From positions 1 through 15,370 of the forward strand of contig VBKA01000059.1 of NCBI GenBank assembly GCA_005879815.1: a stretch of DNA of 15,370 nt. The letters run 5' to 3'. The stretch is from Chloroflexota bacterium. Lineage in GTDB: Bacteria; Chloroflexota; Limnocylindria; QHBO01. The notes under the pieces are model-generated. The model ran no database searches. It was not told the DNA's origin and worked only from the letters and a program-made list of their open reading frames with translations. How positions within the stretch are numbered: the first letter of the stretch is position 1; every line of letters starts with the position of its first letter. The position numbers were made by a program, and so were the translations under genes. Shown piece after piece: positions 13,799 through 15,370 of the stretch.

Positions 13799-14971
13799 TC
13801 AGCCGGCGGCCGCCGCCAGATCTTCCACCAGGTCATCCGCGTCCTCCAGCCCGACCGATACCCGCACGAGGCCAGGCGTTAGTCCGGCCGCGGCCAACTC
13901 TTCTTCGCCGAGTTGTCGGTGGGACGAGGACGCCGGATGCGAGCAGAGGGTTTCGACGCTGCCGAGGCTGGTAGCGTGCACAGCAACGCGCAGGCGATCA
14001 AGGAATTGCTCACCAGCAGCGCGTCCGCCTTCGAGATCGATCGCCAGCATCCCGCCCATCAGCCCATCGCGCAGCTCGCGCGCGCCCAGCTCGTGCTGGG
14101 GATGTGAAAGCAGGCCGGGATACAGGACGCGCCGAATGGTCGGGCGTCCCTCGAGCGCGCAGGCGACTGCCAGCGCGTTGCTGGCGTGACGATCCATGCG
14201 GATCGCGAGGGTCTTCAGTCCGCGAAGCGCCAGGAAGGCCTCGAGCGGTTGTGCGTTCCCACCCGCGTCGATCAGGACGTGCCGCGCCGCGGCGACCCGG
14301 TCCGCTGATCCGACGACGGCCCCCGCAATCAGGTCGGAATGACCGCCCACGTATTTGGTCAGGGAGTGAACCACGAGGTCCGCGCCAAGGGCGAGGGGAT
14401 TGCAGAGGTAGGGCGATGCGAAGGTGTTGTCGACCATGAGCAGCGCCTCGCGCTGGTGGGCGAGGTCGGCCAGCGCGGCCAGGTCGGCCATCTCGGTCGT
14501 CGGGTTTGCGATCGTCTCGGCCCAGATCAGGCGCGTTCGATTCGTCATGGCACTCGCCACCGCCGAGGCATCGGTCAATGGCAGGAAGCGCGCGGAGACC
14601 CCGAACCGGGCGAAGAGCCCGGTCAAGATCGCGTAGGTGCCACCGTACAGGGCGCGATGGGCCAGCACTTCGTCACCGGGACGCAAGGTCGAGGCCAGCG
14701 CCGCATGAATCGCCGCCATCCCTGAGCCGCTGACAAGGGCGGCCTCTCCGCCCTCCAGCTCCGCGAGTGCCGCTTCGAGAGCCGCGAAGGTGGGGTTCGA
14801 ATAACGACTGTACGAATGGCCGGCGGTCTTGAACTCGAGGAGGTCCGCGAGCTCCTGCGCGCTCGACACCTCGAAGGTGCTGGTCTGGTAGATGGGGACG
14901 TTCACCGGGGGCTGCGGCGCATCCGGCGTGCGTCCCGCAGCGCGGATCGCTCGGGTGGCGAAGCCAGGCAT
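13799..14971 (-). CDS. trans-sulfuration PLP enzyme (cystathionine gamma-synthase / methionine gamma-lyase family)
   Basis: PLP-dependent enzyme of the Cys/Met metabolism family, 390 residues, acting on homoserine esters, cystathionine or methionine in the cytoplasm. Signatures are YSRYSNPT (54-61), SGSGMAAI (81-88), RALYGGTY (106-113) with the stacking Tyr109, DNTFASPYLCNP (181-192) with Asp181 for PLP-N1, HSLTKYVGGHSD (202-213) with Lys206 as the Schiff-base lysine, and RGLKTLAIRM (250-259). ETLCSHPASSSH and RVSVGLED lie near the C-terminus. The YGGTY and LGSVETL blocks are shared by gamma-lyases, gamma-synthases and O-acylhomoserine sulfhydrylases, and I cannot assign the exact reaction. 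The ATG at 14971 has no ribosome binding site but lies 9 nt after a TAGACT box, suggesting a very short or absent leader. It is the first gene of a run with the ResB-like and PucR-like genes. Confidence 0.9.
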   Translation of the reverse strand: MPGFATRAIRAAGRTPDAPQPPVNVPIYQTSTFEVSSAQELADLLEFKTAGHSYSRYSNPTFAALEAALAELEGGEAALVSGSGMAAIHAALASTLRPGDEVLAHRALYGGTYAILTGLFARFGVSARFLPLTDASAVASAMTNRTRLIWAETIANPTTEMADLAALADLAHQREALLMVDNTFASPYLCNPLALGADLVVHSLTKYVGGHSDLIAGAVVGSADRVAAARHVLIDAGGNAQPLEAFLALRGLKTLAIRMDRHASNALAVACALEGRPTIRRVLYPGLLSHPQHELGARELRDGLMGGMLAIDLEGGRAAGEQFLDRLRVAVHATSLGSVETLCSHPASSSHRQLGEEELAAAGLTPGLVRVSVGLEDADDLVEDLAAAAG

Positions 14972-14980
14972 CGTCGGGCG

Positions 14981-14986
14981 AGTCTA
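14981..14986 (-). promoter_or_regulatory. candidate -10 box for the PLP enzyme gene
   Basis: TAGACT on the minus strand fits TANNNT and ends 9 nt before the ATG at 14971, which predicts a leader of 0 to 3 nt. There is no Shine-Dalgarno sequence, consistent with leaderless translation. No -35 box is apparent. Confidence 0.35.
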
Positions 14987-15016
14987 GCAGCCACGCCGAG
15001 GGGGTCCGGAAGCGAG

Positions 15017-15310
15017 CTAGGGGGTTAGCGAAGCGGCCGAGTTCGCCACGGCTGAGGCACGGTCCGTCATGAGGCGCTGCCCGAGCTGCCTGATCGCGGT
15101 GAAATCTGGCAGAAGGATGTACGCGCCACCCGGGCCGGTTGCCGGGCGGACGAGCGGCGGCTGGATGACGGCCTTCTCGGCGCTATCCATGTTTGCGCGC
15201 TCGACGGCCTCCGCCAGGAGGGGCAGCTGATCGGACGGAACATCCGTGGAGATGGTCGTTCTGACTGACGCCAGCAGGGCCGGGAGCCCGGGAACCGGCC
15301 CGGGTCGGAC
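15017..15310 (-). pseudogene. C-terminal remnant of an LCP (LytR-CpsA-Psr) family protein
   Basis: Minus-strand frame of about 97 codons ending at TAG 15019-15017. It reads like the end of an LCP protein, the enzymes that attach teichoic acids, arabinogalactan or capsule to peptidoglycan: LPALLASVRTTISTDVPSDQ, then LPLLAEAVERANM, AVIQPPLVRP and a final GGAYILLPDFTAIRQLGQRL. The frame is closed upstream by an in-frame TAG at 15313-15311. None of the three minus frames further upstream shows the expected RQQ-type block, so the 5' part has been lost rather than shifted. There is no ATG, GTG or TTG before the domain; the first ATG falls in the middle (15190). The remaining 45 bp to the PLP enzyme gene hold its putative promoter. 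A diverged intact gene is unlikely given the missing start. Confidence 0.58.
15277..15301. repeat. 7-bp inverted repeat at the broken end of the LCP remnant
   Basis: GGGCCGG (15277-15283) and CCGGCCC (15295-15301) are exact reverse complements across 11 nt that themselves include CCCGGG. It lies about 10 bp from the in-frame stop that marks the end of the recognisable LCP sequence, so it could mark or have helped the deletion. GC-rich composition makes chance quite possible. Confidence 0.3.
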
Positions 15311-15325
15311 CTAGTCGGGGCGGCG

Positions 15326-15347
15326 CTCGCCCCCGGTCGGGGGTGAG
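15326..15347 (+). promoter_or_regulatory. strong hairpin abutting a ribosome binding site
   Basis: CTCGCCCCC (15326-15334) pairs with GGGGGTGAG (15339-15347), nine pairs including one G-U, around the 4-nt loop GGTC. Its 3' arm runs into GAGAGGAAGG (15345-15354), the ribosome binding site of the plus-strand start at 15360. It has no T-run, so it is not a typical intrinsic terminator. It might hide or shape the ribosome site. Confidence 0.35.
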
Positions 15348-15359
15348 AGGAAGGCATCC

Positions 15360-15370
15360 ATGGCGCGGCG
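15360..15370 (+). CDS. possible start of a plus-strand gene leaving the window
   Basis: ATG at 15360-15362 begins MAR and runs off the right edge. The case rests on the purine-rich site GAGAGGAAGG ending 5 nt before it, one of the best ribosome binding sites in the window. The opposite strand is open over the same bases, ending at TAG 15313-15311, so a minus-strand gene end cannot be excluded from 11 bases of coding sequence. Nothing can be said about the product. Confidence 0.35.

Noticed and set aside
15067..15357. Minus-strand open frame of 96 codons at the right end
   Set aside because: Ser/Arg/Pro-rich; the neighbouring minus frame over the same bases carries recognisable LCP sequence, so this is its shadow.
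15311..15370. Reading the LCP fragment through the in-frame TAG at 15313-15311 as one gene with an amber codon
   Set aside because: The in-frame residues before the TAG do not resemble the LCP segment that should precede it, so stop readthrough or pyrrolysine is not supported.
1..15370. CRISPR array, tRNA/rRNA, insertion sequence, prophage or known defence system
   Set aside because: No regularly spaced repeats, cloverleaf sequence, transposase or integrase motif, or defence protein motif was found on reading both strands.

Overview
This is a gene-dense, high-GC window from a bacterial chromosome. I infer a Chloroflexota lineage of the small-genome, soil or freshwater Limnocylindria/Ellin6529 type, with a high-GC actinobacterium as the alternative. 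The basis is codon use with G or C at almost every third position, many GTG/TTG starts, promoter-like -10 boxes placed a few bases before start codons, a GSI-alpha glutamine synthetase, a PucR-type regulator and a LytR-CpsA-Psr (LCP) remnant. No marker gene here settles the taxonomy.

Left region (1-5925). A 3' gene end on the + strand (1-155) faces a tightly packed minus-strand operon read from 5908 down to 76: CMP-sugar synthetase (NeuA/LegF type), hydrolysing UDP-sugar 2-epimerase (NeuC/LegG type), PglD/NeuD-type acyltransferase, DegT/DnrJ aminotransferase, short FlaA1/CapD-type 4,6-dehydratase and NeuB-type synthase. Adjacent genes overlap by 4 nt (GTGA, CTGA, ATGA) or are 1 to 3 nt apart. 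Together they are a complete route from UDP-GlcNAc to a CMP-activated nonulosonic acid, most like the legionaminic acid pathway, because a NeuC-like hydrolase is present together with a dehydratase, aminotransferase and acyltransferase.

Middle region (5926-9982). A 94-bp divergent intergenic region separates neuA from a plus-strand Wzx-like flippase (6003-7484). The flippase converges on, and overlaps by 50 bp, a minus-strand pair of glycosyltransferases: a GT4-type enzyme (8903-9982) followed by a TagF/capsule-type GT-B protein (7435-8883). These genes would assemble and export the glycan that carries the nonulosonic acid.

Right region (9983-14971). All genes are on the minus strand. A trans-sulfuration PLP enzyme, a ResB-like cytochrome c maturation protein and a PucR-family regulator form one run (3-nt gap, then ATGA overlap). 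After a 78-bp gap comes type I glutamine synthetase, 28 bp upstream of the GT4 gene.

Right end (14972-15370). There is no intact gene. On the minus strand lies a convincing C-terminal fragment of an LCP (LytR-CpsA-Psr) protein with its 5' part missing. Next to it is a strong hairpin and a good ribosome binding site for a plus-strand gene that begins at 15360 and leaves the window.

No tRNA, rRNA, CRISPR array, insertion sequence or prophage gene was seen. The points most worth checking are the apparent CTG start of the acyltransferase, a leaderless six-codon ORF that may couple to neuA, a probable one-base frameshift at the end of neuB, the Met-for-Tyr dehydratase, the lyase-ResB-PucR coupling and the LCP remnant.
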